A stretch of DNA of 64,000 nt from Candidatus Enterococcus murrayae (GCF_017315985.1 NZ_JAFLVR010000011.1:1-64000), one strand, 5' to 3'. Shown: positions 43,600 through 54,218, counted from the stretch's first letter. The notes: generated by a model not told the origin, from the sequence alone. Numbers and translations are program-made.

Positions 43600-46161
43600 A
43601 TGACGACTATCAGTCGCTGGTTCAAACGCTATGCTACCTTACTCAAGATTATCTTCTTTGGGATCGTCTTATTTTTTGTCGCGAATCAGGTAAAAAATAT
43701 CGCCCATGGAATGAGTTGGCAAACCGTTTGGCAAACGATCAAACAACAGGATCAGGTTTCATTATTAAGTATGTTTGGGATCGGCCTATGCGGCGTTCTG
43801 CCCATGCTTTTGTATGATCATGTGGCAATTACGACGCTGGAAACAGCGGGACGTTCACGAATGAATCGCAAAGAATGGCTGGTCTCGGCTTGGACCACCA
43901 ATACAATCAATAACTTAGCCGGCTTTGGCGGGGTCGTCGGAGTGAGTCTGCGCTCAAGCTTTTATGGCAAAGGGATGGAGAAGAAAAAGGTTTTAGCCGT
44001 TATCTCTAAAATTGCTATTTTCATGCTGGCAGGACTGTCCATTATGGCCTTTATCACCTCTTTAGATCTGTTTTTCTTTCGAACGCAGAATCCGTTCGTT
44101 CGATACCGACTTTGGCTATTGATTGGCGGAGCTTTTGCACCGATTTTATTCGGCTTTGTCTATGCCCGCCGTCGGACGATTTTTAAAGAATTTCGAATGA
44201 AGCAAATTTTTGAACTATACTTAGCTTCATTAGGCCAATGGCTTGGGGCCTTAGCTGTTTTCTTAACAGTTGGTTATCTCATGGGTGTGCGGTTAAATAT
44301 TGGAGAAGTATACCCAATGTTTGTGATCGCAACGGGCTTAGGGATGCTGACGATGGTACCAGGAGGTGCTGGGACCTTCGATGTCATGATGATTTTAGGG
44401 TTAGGACACCTCGGTCTGAATCAAAGTACTGCAGTTGTCTGGATATTATTTTATCGGATATTCTATTATCTAGTTCCGTTTGTCACAGGGATCGTGATCT
44501 TTTTGACCAATACCAGTGTCAAAATGAACCGTTACTTTGATAATTTACCGCGGCTGCTTTCACAAAAACTGGCTCATGTGATCATGGTCAGCGCAGTATA
44601 TTTTGCGGGAATTATGATGATTTTGCTATCGACATTGACGAATTTGTCAAATATCAGTCGATTGTTTCAAGTATTGCTGCCATTCTCATTTGATTTCTTG
44701 GATCAGACGCTGAATTTGTTGATCGGATTCTTGCTGCTGGGCTTTGCCCGGGGAATCTCGCAGAAGGTAAAACGGGCATTCTGGCCGACAATTTTATTGC
44801 TGATCTTCGGGATTATCAATACAGTCGCTCGAACGGCATCCGTTCGTTTGATTGTGGTTTACTTGGTGATTTTACTGATCGTTTGGATGTCTCGCAAAGA
44901 ATTCTATCGGGAACGTTTTATTTATTCTTGGGGTGGATTGGTTTTTGACGGTATTTTGTTCGGTCTGCTGTTCATCTTCTATGCAGTGGCCGGCTATCAC
45001 AGTGGACAAATTTGGAGTACGGAACGTTTGTCGACGAAGTATTTTGCTTTTCCGTCAGAGGAGATTTGGTTTTCCGGCTTAATCGGATTGATTTTATCGA
45101 TTTTGTGTTTAGCCATTCTCTATCAATATTTGACACAAAGCGAGACTAAAATTGGAGCGGCATGGGATGAAAAACGATTCAATTATCTGATTAATCGTTA
45201 TGGCGGTACACCGGCCAGCCACTATTTACGAGTGTCAGGCTATCAATATTTCTATTATCAAGAAAATGGCAATGATCAAATTGTTTTTGGGTTTCAAACG
45301 AGAGCCAATAAGTGTTTTGTTTTAGGAGATCCCGTGGGAAATCCTGAAAAATGGCAGGCGGCAACTTTTGCTTTTATGGAGCATGCCGATAAGCTTGGGT
45401 ATCAGTTAGCGTTTTATAAGATATCGGAAGAGTACGTACTCCTTTTACATGATTTAGGTTTCCATTTTGATAAGATCGGTGAAACGGGCGTGACAGACTT
45501 CACTCAGCATAAGCTGGATGTTTTTTCGGACCGCTTTGAGTTTAAACGACTGACTAATGAAGGATATCAGTTTATCTATTTTGAGAAGCTGCCGGAAGAG
45601 GTCTTTGACGAGCTGGAGGAAATTTCCGATGAATGGCTGAATGGAGAAAAAGAGAAGTGTTTCTCTGTGGGACGTTTTGATCGCGCTTATATCGAAACTA
45701 GTAATGTTGGAATCGCTCGTGATCCGCAGAATCGAATTGTTGGTTTTATTACAGAGCAGCCGGTTGATCAGGAAAAAGCCTCCTTTGATCTGTTACGTTT
45801 TCGAAATGATGTTCCTAACGAATTGCCGACCTTTTTGAAATTGCATTTAATGGATGAGCTGAAAAAGCAGGGCTATGGTGAAGTCTATCAAGGCATGGCA
45901 CCGTTAGCGAAGGTTGGCGAAACCTCCTTTGCCTTTTTAGAGGAACGGATCATGAACTTGATTTATAAATATGGACATTCAATCTATGCCTTTCAGCAGG
46001 TAGCAGAAGAAAAAACGGTTTATGTCGATCATTGGCGTCCGAGATACTTTGCTTATATGAAGGACAGCAGCTTCGTGTTCTCTGCTTTGCAGCTATTATT
46101 GTTGATTGGTCGAGGAAAGAATAAAGGGGTAACCATTTCAGAAGAGATGATCGAAGTATAA
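43600..46161 (+). CDS. mprF: Phosphatidylglycerol lysyltransferase / multiple peptide resistance factor
   Basis: The 853-residue protein has about 14 membrane helices in the N-terminal flippase half (1 to about 525) and a C-terminal GNAT-like aminoacyltransferase domain (about 530-845, with FGFQTRANKCFVLGDPVGN near 565). It moves lysine (or another amino acid) from charged tRNA to phosphatidylglycerol and flips the product outward. This lowers the negative surface charge and protects from cationic peptides and daptomycin. It is full length and monocistronic. Confidence 0.95.
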   Translation: MTTISRWFKRYATLLKIIFFGIVLFFVANQVKNIAHGMSWQTVWQTIKQQDQVSLLSMFGIGLCGVLPMLLYDHVAITTLETAGRSRMNRKEWLVSAWTTNTINNLAGFGGVVGVSLRSSFYGKGMEKKKVLAVISKIAIFMLAGLSIMAFITSLDLFFFRTQNPFVRYRLWLLIGGAFAPILFGFVYARRRTIFKEFRMKQIFELYLASLGQWLGALAVFLTVGYLMGVRLNIGEVYPMFVIATGLGMLTMVPGGAGTFDVMMILGLGHLGLNQSTAVVWILFYRIFYYLVPFVTGIVIFLTNTSVKMNRYFDNLPRLLSQKLAHVIMVSAVYFAGIMMILLSTLTNLSNISRLFQVLLPFSFDFLDQTLNLLIGFLLLGFARGISQKVKRAFWPTILLLIFGIINTVARTASVRLIVVYLVILLIVWMSRKEFYRERFIYSWGGLVFDGILFGLLFIFYAVAGYHSGQIWSTERLSTKYFAFPSEEIWFSGLIGLILSILCLAILYQYLTQSETKIGAAWDEKRFNYLINRYGGTPASHYLRVSGYQYFYYQENGNDQIVFGFQTRANKCFVLGDPVGNPEKWQAATFAFMEHADKLGYQLAFYKISEEYVLLLHDLGFHFDKIGETGVTDFTQHKLDVFSDRFEFKRLTNEGYQFIYFEKLPEEVFDELEEISDEWLNGEKEKCFSVGRFDRAYIETSNVGIARDPQNRIVGFITEQPVDQEKASFDLLRFRNDVPNELPTFLKLHLMDELKKQGYGEVYQGMAPLAKVGETSFAFLEERIMNLIYKYGHSIYAFQQVAEEKTVYVDHWRPRYFAYMKDSSFVFSALQLLLLIGRGKNKGVTISEEMIEV

Positions 46162-46178
46162 AAGAATGAACAAATTGA

Positions 46179-46236
46179 ACCGACCGCCAAAGGTTAGACA
46201 AACCATCTAACTTTTGGCGGTCGGTATTTTTTTCTA
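46179..46236 (+). terminator. mprF terminator
   Basis: CCGACCGCCAAAGGTTAGA pairs with TCTAACTTTTGGCGGTCGG, and T7 follows after TA. Confidence 0.85.
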
Positions 46237-46244
46237 TTCTGGTC

Positions 46245-46649
46245 TTAATCGATCGTGATCGATTTGCCATTTTTTTCTTCGTACTCTGTTTTAGGCAGTT
46301 TTAAAGTAAGTACGCCATTTTCAAATTTTGCGTTGATTTCTTCTTCAACAATATCCTTGACGACAAATTGACGGTGGTAAGCACTGCTGGAACGCTCTCT
46401 GCGGACAAAGCGGCCATCATTTTTGACTTCATTTTCAGCTGTGTGCTCGGCATCGATTGAAAGAATGTCATTGTTGTAATGAACGGAAATTTCTGATTTT
46501 TCAAATCCAGGAAGATCTGCTTTTACTTCATAATGATCATCTAAATCGCGAATATCTACACTCATTTTCCGATCATCCCAAAACGTGTTCATCAGCTTGC
46601 CAACTAAATCTTCTCCATCTAGCCAATCGTTTTTCGGTAGTAGATTCAT
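46245..46649 (-). CDS. Hsp20/alpha-crystallin small heat-shock protein
   Basis: The 134-residue ATP-independent chaperone has an alpha-crystallin domain (about 35-125, DHYEVKADLPGFEKSEI, LTLKLPKTE). It keeps unfolding proteins soluble. The ATG at 46649 has TAGGAGG upstream; a longer frame from 46694 is not supported. I see no CIRCE or CtsR-like direct repeat in its upstream region. It diverges from ispE. Confidence 0.92.
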   Translation of the reverse strand: MNLLPKNDWLDGEDLVGKLMNTFWDDRKMSVDIRDLDDHYEVKADLPGFEKSEISVHYNNDILSIDAEHTAENEVKNDGRFVRRERSSSAYHRQFVVKDIVEEEINAKFENGVLTLKLPKTEYEEKNGKSITID

Positions 46650-46844
46650 ATCGTTTCCTCCTAATTCGTAATGAATACTTTTCTGACAACACATAAATTC
46701 GCTGCGGCATCTCCTAATCTCATGGTAAAGCCTCGGGAGGAATTATTCAACTAATTTGGGGTGCCTATGCTAGAATGAATTATCTATACATTTAGGATGG
46801 GCTATGATAGAATCGTCTAGTGAAAAATTTGAACGGGTGAGAAA

Positions 46845-47696
46845 ATGGAAATTATGGAGAAAGCCCCAGCAAAAATCAACTTGGGCCTCGACATTTTAGG
46901 CAAACGACCGGATGGCTTGCATGAGCTGGCGATGGTTATGGCGAGCATCGATCTAGCGGATCGTTTGTATTTGGAAGAGATTCCAGAAGATAAAATCATT
47001 ATTGAGACCAACAAGGCTTTTTTACCCACGGATAAAAAGAACCATGTTTATGAGGCGCTGGATTTGGTCAAGGAGCGCTTTGATATAAAAAAAGGACTGC
47101 GGGTCAAAATCCATAAAGAGATTCCTGTGGCGGCAGGATTAGGCGGAGGCTCGACGGATTCTGCGGCAGCACTGCGAGCAGTGAATCGCTTATGGAACTT
47201 AGGTCTGTCGATTGAAGAAATAGCCAGCTTAGGTGCGGAAGTCGGCTCGGATGTTCCTTATTGCGTATATGGACAAACATCATTAGTTGAAGGTTTTGGA
47301 GAAAAGGTCACGCCGATCGCTCCGATGCCGCAATGCTGGGTCGTGGTAGTGAAACCGAGAATGAGTGTTTCAACACGGACGATTTTTGCTCAAATCGTGA
47401 TGGAGGATTTATATCATCCTGATATTGCTGCACTTGTGTCGGCGATCGAAGAAAATGATTATCAGAGAATGACAGAAAATTTAGGCAACTCAATGGAAGT
47501 TGTGACGATTAGGAAGCATCCGGTTATCCAACAGCTGAAGGATCGTATGCTGAAGTATGGTGCTGATGCCGCAATGATGAGCGGCAGCGGTCCGACAGTT
47601 TATGCCTTGTGTCGGAAATATTCGCGAGCGAAGCATGTGTTTAATGCGTTGAAGGGTTTTTGCGATGAAGTCTATCTCGTTCGTACGTTAAAATAG
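46845..47696 (+). CDS. ispE: 4-diphosphocytidyl-2-C-methyl-D-erythritol kinase
   Basis: The 283-residue GHMP kinase phosphorylates CDP-methylerythritol. It has EKAPAKINLGLDI near residue 4, the ATP loop PVAAGLGGGSTDSAAAL near 92 and MSGSGPTVYAL near 245. In organisms that use only the mevalonate pathway a copy may be a remnant with another role; no other non-mevalonate genes lie in this window. Its place between veg-like and purR regions follows B. subtilis order. ATG 46845 has GGGTGAG upstream. Confidence 0.93.
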   Translation: MEIMEKAPAKINLGLDILGKRPDGLHELAMVMASIDLADRLYLEEIPEDKIIIETNKAFLPTDKKNHVYEALDLVKERFDIKKGLRVKIHKEIPVAAGLGGGSTDSAAALRAVNRLWNLGLSIEEIASLGAEVGSDVPYCVYGQTSLVEGFGEKVTPIAPMPQCWVVVVKPRMSVSTRTIFAQIVMEDLYHPDIAALVSAIEENDYQRMTENLGNSMEVVTIRKHPVIQQLKDRMLKYGADAAMMSGSGPTVYALCRKYSRAKHVFNALKGFCDEVYLVRTLK

Positions 47697-47721
47697 ATCT
47701 CAAGGGGTCTATTTTTTTTGC
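47690..47721 (+). terminator. ispE terminator
   Basis: AAAATAGATC pairs with GGTCTATTTT through one mismatch or wobble and T8 is at the end. The stop codon lies in the stem. Confidence 0.6.
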
Positions 47722-47850
47722 TTTTCGGAAAATTTTAACTATCAGACAATATAAAATAACATCGAAAAAGAAATGAATCGGATACAGGTCTCGCTTTTCA
47801 TATGAATGACAGGTCATTTATTTTACGATTTAACAGGATTACTCGGGTGT

Positions 47851-47871
47851 AAATCGTAATTTTTACGTTTT
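47851..47871. promoter_or_regulatory. Zur-type zinc operator
   Basis: AAATCGTAATTTTTACGTTTT closely follows the Gram-positive Zur box AAATCGTAAT-N-ATTACGATTT. It lies just ahead of the -35 of the zinc operon. A TTACGATTT half-site occurs at about 47823. Confidence 0.75.
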
Positions 47872-47874
47872 GTG

Positions 47875-47903
47875 TTGACGGATAGAAAAACATCTGTTAA
47901 ATT
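47875..47903 (+). promoter_or_regulatory. Promoter of the zinc uptake operon
   Basis: TTGACG (47875-47880) and TAAATT (47898-47903) are 17 bases apart. Confidence 0.7.
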
Positions 47904-47943
47904 AAATCTTGTCTTAAAAAGAGAAGAGAAGGTGTTTTAATAG

Positions 47944-48912
47944 ATGAAGATGCAAAAAGGACTGCTTTTAATAGGAACTGTGTTACTATCAGTTTTACTG
48001 ACTGCTTGTGGCAGCGAAGAGAAAAAAGAAGTCTCATCTGATAAAAAAATTCAGGTGATGACAACCTTTTACCCGATGTATGAGTTCACCAAGCAAGTGG
48101 TTGGGGACAAAGGCGATGTGGAATTGCTGATCCCTGCAGGTACGGAGCCGCATGATTTTGAGCCGTCAGCTAAAGACTTAGCTAAAATTTCAGATTCGGA
48201 TGTGTTTGTTTATAATAGTCCAGAGCTGGAAACATGGACGGATAATTTGACGGACACCATTGATACGAAAAAAACAGCCATCATTCAAGCTTCTAAAAGC
48301 ATTACTTTGATGGATAGCGCTGATCATGACCATGAGGAAGCTCATGATGACCATGATGCAAAAGAACACGAAGAGCACGGGCATGACCACGATTTAGATC
48401 CTCATGTGTGGCTGGATCCTGTTTTAGCAATCAAGGAAGTTGAAGCGATTCGGGATCAGTTAAGTAAGAAGTATCCAGCGGATAAAGCGTCATTTGAAAA
48501 AAATGCGGCAAGTTATATTGATGAGCTGAAAACATTGGACAAAGACTATCAAACGGCATTTATGGATGCGAAGAACAAAACATTTGTGACACAGCATGCG
48601 GCTTTTGGCTATTTAGCTAAGCAATATGGGTTAACACAAGAAGCGATCGCAGGAATTTCGCCAGATCAGGAGCCCTCTCCTAGTCGTTTGAGCGAGTTGA
48701 AGCATTATGTGGACGATCATCAGGTCAAAGTGATTTATTTTGAAGAGAATGCCTCATCTAAAGTTGCCGAAACATTGTCTAAAGAGACGGGCGTAAAGCT
48801 GGAAGTGTTGAACCCGTTAGAAAGCTTGACGGAAAAACAAATCAAAAACGGTGAAGATTATGTTTCTGTGATGCGAGAAAATTTAGAGGCTTTGAAGGAA
48901 AGTATTCATTAG
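47944..48912 (+). CDS. adcA: Zinc ABC transporter substrate-binding lipoprotein
   Basis: The 322-residue lipoprotein has a signal sequence with lipobox LLTAC (C22) and a cluster A-1/ZnuA-type fold. Metal-binding His residues are in [10 protein letters not shown] near 66 and DPHVWLDP near 150. A His/Asp-rich loop lies between about 125 and 148. It binds zinc outside the membrane and hands it to the permease. It lacks the extra C-terminal ZinT domain of longer AdcA proteins. The Zur box upstream predicts derepression in zinc shortage. Confidence 0.93.
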   Translation: MKMQKGLLLIGTVLLSVLLTACGSEEKKEVSSDKKIQVMTTFYPMYEFTKQVVGDKGDVELLIPAGTEPHDFEPSAKDLAKISDSDVFVYNSPELETWTDNLTDTIDTKKTAIIQASKSITLMDSADHDHEEAHDDHDAKEHEEHGHDHDLDPHVWLDPVLAIKEVEAIRDQLSKKYPADKASFEKNAASYIDELKTLDKDYQTAFMDAKNKTFVTQHAAFGYLAKQYGLTQEAIAGISPDQEPSPSRLSELKHYVDDHQVKVIYFEENASSKVAETLSKETGVKLEVLNPLESLTEKQIKNGEDYVSVMRENLEALKESIH

Positions 48913-48943
48913 TAGGAGAATTATTTTAAAAGGAGAGACGAAA

Positions 48944-49624
48944 ATGTCGTATATCGAGGTGGAAGACCTCTCATTCTATTATGACAACGAACCAGTTTTG
49001 GAAAATGTGTCCTATCACGTTGATCCGGGGGAGTTTGTCATTTTGACTGGAGAAAATGGTGCCGCAAAATCGACATTGATCAAAGCGACATTAGGTTTAT
49101 TAAAGCCCAGTAGCGGGAAAGTCACGATTGCAAAGAAGAATGCCCAAGGGAAAAAATTGAGTATCGGTTATATCCCGCAGCAAGTGGCCTCTTTTAATGC
49201 TGGTTTTCCCAGCACTGTTCTGGAGTTAGTAGAGTCTGGGCGTTATCCGCAGGGCAAATGGTTTAAAAAACTATCTTCACGAGACTACGAGCATGTACAG
49301 AAGGCTTTGGAATCGGTGGACATGTGGAACATGCGCCATAAAAAAGTCGGCGAGTTATCTGGCGGACAAAAGCAACGAATCAGTCTGGCTCGTTTATTTG
49401 CAAAAGATCCAGATTTGTTGATTTTAGATGAACCAACCACCGGGATGGATGAAAAATCTCGGAATGATTTTTATGAGTTGCTGCGTCATAGTGCACACGC
49501 ACACGACAAAAGTATTTTGATGATCACTCATGATCATGAGGATACCAAAAAATATATTGATCGACATATCCGATTGGTGCGAAAGGAGAATTCCAAATGG
49601 CGTTGCTTTCATATGAGTTCATGA
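48944..49624 (+). CDS. adcC: Zinc ABC transporter ATPase
   Basis: The 226-residue ATPase has Walker [10 protein letters not shown] near 37, in which the usual second Gly is Ala, the signature LSGGQKQR near 137 and Walker B LLILDEPT. It powers zinc uptake with AdcA and AdcB. AAGGAGAG precedes the ATG. Its 3' end overlaps adcB by 28 bases. Confidence 0.93.
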   Translation: MSYIEVEDLSFYYDNEPVLENVSYHVDPGEFVILTGENGAAKSTLIKATLGLLKPSSGKVTIAKKNAQGKKLSIGYIPQQVASFNAGFPSTVLELVESGRYPQGKWFKKLSSRDYEHVQKALESVDMWNMRHKKVGELSGGQKQRISLARLFAKDPDLLILDEPTTGMDEKSRNDFYELLRHSAHAHDKSILMITHDHEDTKKYIDRHIRLVRKENSKWRCFHMSS

Positions 49625-50427
49625 GACGTGCCTTCCTAGCGGCTATTTTTATTGCTGGAATTGCGCCGATGCTGGGGGTGTTTTTGGTCATTCGTCGTCA
49701 ATCACTGATGGCGGATACGCTGTCCCACGTTTCATTAGCCGGAGTAGCGCTGGGCTTCTTCTTAAATTTGAATCCAACTGGCACCACATTGCTGGTCGTT
49801 GTAGCTGCGGCAGTTATCATGGAATATTTACAGAATATGTACAGCTCTTATTCGGAAATATCTATTGCGATTTTGATGGCAGCGGGCTTGGCAGTAGCAT
49901 TGGTTTTAATGAGTTTAGCACCGGGAAGCTCGGCAGTCAGCATCCAATCTTATCTTTTTGGATCGATCGTAACGATCACATGGGAGCAGGTCATTTTTCT
50001 AGGAATATTGTTTGTTTTAGTCGGCGTTCTGTTTTTACTATTTAAACGTCCGATGTATGTTTTGACCTTTGATGAAGATATTGCGGCTGTAGACGGTTTG
50101 CCGATCCGCACGATGTCGATGATTTTCAATGTTGTGACGGGGGTGGCGATCGCTATTATGATTCCGATCGCGGGAGCTTTGCTTATCTCGGCGATTATGG
50201 TACTGCCAGCTGCGATTGGGATGCGCGTGGGAAAAAGCTTCAACATCGTGATCCTAGTCAGCGTCCTTGTTGGGTTCGTTGGAATGATTGGCGGACTGAC
50301 TGGTTCGTATTATTTAGATACACCGCCAGGGGCAACGATCACGCTGGGCTTCATTTTATTGTTCCTAATCCTTAATGGCATTCGGCAATTACGGATCATG
50401 ATTCAGCGAAAACAGCAGCAGAAATAG
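49597..50427 (+). CDS. adcB: Zinc ABC transporter permease
   Basis: The 276-residue ABC-3 family permease has eight or nine membrane helices and the family stretch [21 protein letters not shown] near 30-50. It is the membrane channel of the zinc importer. The ATG lies inside adcC, with AAAGGAG 11 bases before it. A clear terminator follows. Confidence 0.94.
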   Translation: MALLSYEFMRRAFLAAIFIAGIAPMLGVFLVIRRQSLMADTLSHVSLAGVALGFFLNLNPTGTTLLVVVAAAVIMEYLQNMYSSYSEISIAILMAAGLAVALVLMSLAPGSSAVSIQSYLFGSIVTITWEQVIFLGILFVLVGVLFLLFKRPMYVLTFDEDIAAVDGLPIRTMSMIFNVVTGVAIAIMIPIAGALLISAIMVLPAAIGMRVGKSFNIVILVSVLVGFVGMIGGLTGSYYLDTPPGATITLGFILLFLILNGIRQLRIMIQRKQQQK

Positions 50428-50457
50428 AGGAAAGCGAAAGCTTTTCCTCTTTTTTTG
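50426..50457 (+). terminator. Terminator of the zinc operon
   Basis: AGAGGAAAGC pairs with GCTTTTCCTCT around GAAA, and T7 follows. Confidence 0.85.
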
Positions 50458-50471
50458 TGGAATAATTAATA

Positions 50472-50514
50472 AATTCCGAACTTTTCGACTTTAAAACGAG
50501 AAAATGCTCGAATT
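50472..50514. promoter_or_regulatory. PurBox pair upstream of purR
   Basis: AATTCCGAACTTT (50472-50484) fits the PurBox AWWWCCGAACWWT. A second CGAA (ATGCTCGAATTTT at about 50504-50516) lies about 30 bases on in the same direction, and a TATAAT follows at 50531. This suggests that PurR controls its own gene. Confidence 0.6.
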
Positions 50515-50593
50515 TTATTGGTTAAACCCTTATAATGGGAAACGATAAATCAGAATAGGCAGTCGTGTGCTCTTTCTTTATGGAAGCAGGACA

Positions 50594-50664
50594 TGAATAC
50601 GCGTTGAGAATCAAAATTTTTTTCATCGAGAAAAAAATATTAAAACGAAATAGGAGTGAATTAC
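50594..50664 (+). other. purR leader, related to the glmU leader
   Basis: The 70-base leader contains GCGTTGAGAATCA, a T run and ATTAAAACGAAATAGGAGTG. The same order, with matching words, is found upstream of glmU at 51666-51741. Confidence 0.55.
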
Positions 50665-51483
50665 GTGAAAGTGCGTCGAAGCGAACGATTAATCGACATG
50701 ACACAATATTTGTTGGATCATCCACATGACTTGATTCCATTGACTTTTTTTGCGGCCAGATATGGTTCGGCAAAATCTTCTATCAGTGAAGATTTAGCCA
50801 TTGTAAAGAAAACCTTCAAAGAACGAGGAACAGGGTTCTTAGAAACAATTCCAGGTGCAGCAGGCGGTGTTGTTTTTACACCGAGCATTACGGATGAGGA
50901 AGCGCAGGAATACATTGGCTCTTTAGCTGAGCGTTTGTCAGAGGAAGATCGTTTATTGCCTGGAGGTTACGTGTATTTGTCTGATATGTTAGGGCAACCA
51001 GACTTGCTGCGTAAAGTTGGTCGTATTATTGCTGCTCAATATTTGGATAAGAAAGTCGATGCAGTTATGACTGTTGCAACAAAAGGGGTGCCGATCGCCC
51101 AAGCAGTCTCATATTATTTAAACGCACCATTCGTGATTGTCCGTCGGGATTCAAAAATCACGGAAGGATCAACTGTCAGTGTAAATTACGTTTCCGGTTC
51201 TTCTGAACGTATTGAAAAAATGGAATTATCAAAACGCAGTTTGAAGCGCGGTTCGAAAGTTTTGATCGTGGATGACTTCATGAAGGGCGGCGGGACCGTC
51301 AATGGTATGAAGAGTTTGATTGAAGAATTTGAAGCGGAGCTTGTGGGAATCACTGTTTTTGCAGAATCTAAGTTCAAAGGCGAACGCGCCATCGATGACT
51401 ATAATTCATTGTTGTTTGTGCAGGATGTTGACACCAGCACGAAGACTATCACGGTCGTACCAGGCAACTGCTTTGATAAATAG
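50665..51483 (+). CDS. purR: Purine operon repressor PurR
   Basis: The 272-residue regulator has an N-terminal winged helix (about 1-70, RRSERLIDMTQYLLDHP) and a phosphoribosyltransferase-like domain with the PRPP site VLIVDDFMKGGGTVNGM near 200. PRPP binding changes its effect at PurBox sites; in lactic acid bacteria it can activate. The start is the GTG at 50665, nine bases after AGGAG; the GTG at 50656 overlaps that site. The prs gene, which makes PRPP, lies just downstream of glmU. Confidence 0.95.
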   Translation: MKVRRSERLIDMTQYLLDHPHDLIPLTFFAARYGSAKSSISEDLAIVKKTFKERGTGFLETIPGAAGGVVFTPSITDEEAQEYIGSLAERLSEEDRLLPGGYVYLSDMLGQPDLLRKVGRIIAAQYLDKKVDAVMTVATKGVPIAQAVSYYLNAPFVIVRRDSKITEGSTVSVNYVSGSSERIEKMELSKRSLKRGSKVLIVDDFMKGGGTVNGMKSLIEEFEAELVGITVFAESKFKGERAIDDYNSLLFVQDVDTSTKTITVVPGNCFDK

Positions 51484-51610
51484 CTGCTAGAAATGCTAAG
51501 CTGTTTGGGCTCTCCAGTTTTTTTATGGAGGGTCTGACGGACTAGCCTTTTTTGCGTCGGGCTAGTAAAATAGTATGAGTGTTTAAAAATTAATAGAAAT
51601 TTCAGTGCTT

Positions 51611-51741
51611 ATTAAAACGAAATAGGATGTCAGTTCTACGTTATACTTTCAGCATAATTAGTAGAATGATATGCGTGTTGAGGATCAGACTCATTTTTTA
51701 AGGAAAATGAATACATTAAAACGAAATAGGAGTGACTTCTT
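51611..51741 (+). other. glmU leader with an internal duplicate of the ribosome-site motif
   Basis: ATTAAAACGAAATAGGA occurs at 51611-51627 and at 51715-51731; only the second stands before the start codon. The part from 51666 resembles the purR leader. Two hairpins earlier in the gap (CTAGCC/GGGCTAG and CTCTCCA/TGGAGGG, about 51510-51570) may end purR transcripts. Confidence 0.5.
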
Positions 51742-53109
51742 TTGGAAAATCGTTATGCGATTATTTTAGCAGCGGGTAAGGGAACTCGCATGAAATCAAA
51801 ATTATACAAGGTCTTGCATCCAGTAGCGGGAAAACCGATGGTGGAGCACATCATTGAACGTGTGGTTGAAACACAGCCAACTGAGATCGTAACGATCGTA
51901 GGTCATGGCGCGGAAATGGTTAAAGAGCAGTTAGGTGAACGCAGTCAATACGCTCTGCAGGCAGAACAACTAGGTACGGGTCATGCGGTTATGCAGGCGG
52001 CAGAATTTTTAAAAGGCAAAGAAGGAACCACTTTGGTTATCAGCGGGGACACGCCTTTGCTTACGACTCAAACGTTGAATAATCTTTTTGATTACCATCA
52101 AGGGAAAAAGGCAAGTGCGACGATTTTGACAGCTCATGCAGAAGACCCAACAGGCTACGGGCGTATCCTGCGAGATCATGTCGGCATCGTAGAAAAAATC
52201 GTTGAACAAAAAGATGCGACGCCAGAGGAAGCTCGTACTCAAGAAATCAATACGGGAACCTATTGCTTCGATAATAAACAGTTATTTGCAGCGCTGGAAA
52301 AAATCGGTACCAACAACGCGCAAGGGGAATACTATCTAACGGATATCGTTGAAATATTAAAGAACGAAGATCAAACGGTCGCTGCCTATCAAACAGAGGA
52401 CTTTGAAGAATCATTAGGTGTAAATGATCGTATTGCTTTAGCGAATGCGAATGGGATCATGCGTCGTCGGATCAATCGTCAACATATGGTCAATGGTGTG
52501 ACCTTTATTGATCCGGCAACTACGTATATAGATGCCGGAATCGAGATCGGTTCAGATACGATCATCGAGCCGGGTGTGCAAATTCAAGGAAAGACTGTAA
52601 TCGGTTCGGATTGTATTATCGGCGCACACTCCAAAATCGTCGACAGCACGATAGAAGACAATGTAGAAATCAAAGCTTCCGTCTTAGAAGAATGTATTGT
52701 TCGTAAAAATGCAGATGTTGGCCCTAATGCCCATTTGCGTCCGCAGGCAGACATCGGTGCGAATGCGCATATCGGGAATTACGTAGAAGTCAAAAAGGCG
52801 ACGATCGGTGAAAATACCAAAGTCGGTCACTTGACTTACGTTGGCGATGCGACGCTTGGAAAAGATATCAATGTTGGCTGCGGTGTTGTTTTTGTTAACT
52901 ATGACGGCAAGAACAAACATCATACTAATGTAGGTGATCATGTCTTTATCGGTTCAGGGACAAATATCATCGCACCAGTCACTATCGCAGATCATAGCGT
53001 CACAGCAGCCGGTTCGACGATTACGGATGATATCGCTGAAGGAGATATGGCGATTGCTCGTGCCCGTCAGGTGAATAAAGCAGGATATGCAAATCGTTTG
53101 CCATTTTAA
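51742..53109 (+). CDS. glmU: Bifunctional N-acetylglucosamine-1-phosphate uridyltransferase / glucosamine-1-phosphate acetyltransferase
   Basis: The 455-residue enzyme makes UDP-GlcNAc for peptidoglycan and wall polymers. The N-terminal pyrophosphorylase has [18 protein letters not shown] near residue 8, and the C-terminal left-handed beta-helix (about 250-455) carries the acetyltransferase with GNYVEVKKA and [10 protein letters not shown]. The start is a TTG with AGGAG about ten bases before. Confidence 0.97.
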   Translation: MENRYAIILAAGKGTRMKSKLYKVLHPVAGKPMVEHIIERVVETQPTEIVTIVGHGAEMVKEQLGERSQYALQAEQLGTGHAVMQAAEFLKGKEGTTLVISGDTPLLTTQTLNNLFDYHQGKKASATILTAHAEDPTGYGRILRDHVGIVEKIVEQKDATPEEARTQEINTGTYCFDNKQLFAALEKIGTNNAQGEYYLTDIVEILKNEDQTVAAYQTEDFEESLGVNDRIALANANGIMRRRINRQHMVNGVTFIDPATTYIDAGIEIGSDTIIEPGVQIQGKTVIGSDCIIGAHSKIVDSTIEDNVEIKASVLEECIVRKNADVGPNAHLRPQADIGANAHIGNYVEVKKATIGENTKVGHLTYVGDATLGKDINVGCGVVFVNYDGKNKHHTNVGDHVFIGSGTNIIAPVTIADHSVTAAGSTITDDIAEGDMAIARARQVNKAGYANRLPF

Positions 53110-53206
53110 GGGAATTCTCTTGATTTCTTAAATGGAAATGACTAGTATTTTATTTGAAATGGTATATAATCGGTAACGTATGCTTAAAAAGAAAGTGGAG
53201 GTCCCC

Positions 53207-54178
53207 ATGTCGAAACACTATTTTGATCCAAGATTGAAAATTTTTGCTTTGAACTCAAATCGTCCCTTAGCTGAGAAAATCGCTGAAGAAGTCGGTGTTG
53301 AACTAGGAAAAAGTTCAGTTACCCAATTTAGCGATGGTGAAATTCAAGTAAATATTGAAGAAAGTATTCGCGGCTGTCATGTCTATGTCGTTCAGTCAAC
53401 AAGTAGTCCGGTAAATGATAATTTAATGGAACTTTTGATTATGATCGATGCTTTGAAACGTGCGAGTGCAAAAACAATCAATGTCGTAATGCCTTATTAC
53501 GGGTATGCCCGTCAGGACCGTAAAGCGCGTGCACGGGAACCAATTACTGCTAAACTTGTTGCTAACATGATCGAAAAAGCTGGCGCAACACGTCTATTGA
53601 CGTTAGATCTTCATGCCTCTCAAATCCAAGGATTCTTTGATATCCCTGTGGATCACTTAATGGGCGCGCCATTGATCGCTGATTACTTCTTAGAAAAAGG
53701 GATTTGCGGCGACGATGTCGTGGTTGTTTCACCAGACCATGGTGGGGTAACACGTGCGCGTAAATTAGCCGAATTCTTGAAAGCACCAATCGCGATCATC
53801 GACAAACGTCGTCCGAAAGCGAATGTTGCCGAAGTAATGAATATCATTGGGAAGGTCGATGGGAAGACATGTGTCATTATCGATGACATGATCGACACAG
53901 CTGGTACGATTACACTAGCTGCAAATGCATTAAAAGAAGCTGGTGCGAAACAAGTATACGCTTCATGTACGCATCCTGTATTATCCGGTCCGGCAATGCA
54001 GCGGATCCAAGATTCAGCGATCGAACATTTAGTTGTAACAGATTCAATCTACTTATCTGATGAACGCAAGATCGATAAAATCGACGAAATCAGTGTTGGT
54101 GAATTAATGGGGGATGCGATCAAACGTATCCATGAAAACAAACCAGTCAGCCCGTTGTTTGAAACACATAAAAAATAA
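53207..54178 (+). CDS. prs: Ribose-phosphate pyrophosphokinase
   Basis: The 323-residue enzyme makes PRPP from ribose-5-phosphate and ATP. It has the flexible loop region [13 protein letters not shown] near 102, the PRPP-binding [13 protein letters not shown] near 220 and [13 protein letters not shown] near 168. PRPP feeds purine, pyrimidine and NAD synthesis and is the ligand of PurR. ATG 53207 has GGAGGT upstream. A TATAAT lies at 53164-53169. Confidence 0.97.
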   Translation: MSKHYFDPRLKIFALNSNRPLAEKIAEEVGVELGKSSVTQFSDGEIQVNIEESIRGCHVYVVQSTSSPVNDNLMELLIMIDALKRASAKTINVVMPYYGYARQDRKARAREPITAKLVANMIEKAGATRLLTLDLHASQIQGFFDIPVDHLMGAPLIADYFLEKGICGDDVVVVSPDHGGVTRARKLAEFLKAPIAIIDKRRPKANVAEVMNIIGKVDGKTCVIIDDMIDTAGTITLAANALKEAGAKQVYASCTHPVLSGPAMQRIQDSAIEHLVVTDSIYLSDERKIDKIDEISVGELMGDAIKRIHENKPVSPLFETHKK

Positions 54179-54189
54179 TTTTACTTACT

Positions 54190-54218
54190 AGGCATCCTTA
54201 AATAGGATGCCTTTTTTT
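54190..54218 (+). terminator. prs terminator
   Basis: AGGCATCCT and AGGATGCCT pair around TAAAT, and T7 follows. Confidence 0.85.

Noticed and set aside
46650-46844. CIRCE or CtsR operator upstream of the Hsp20 gene
   Set aside because: Neither the CIRCE inverted repeat nor GGTCAAA direct repeats were found.
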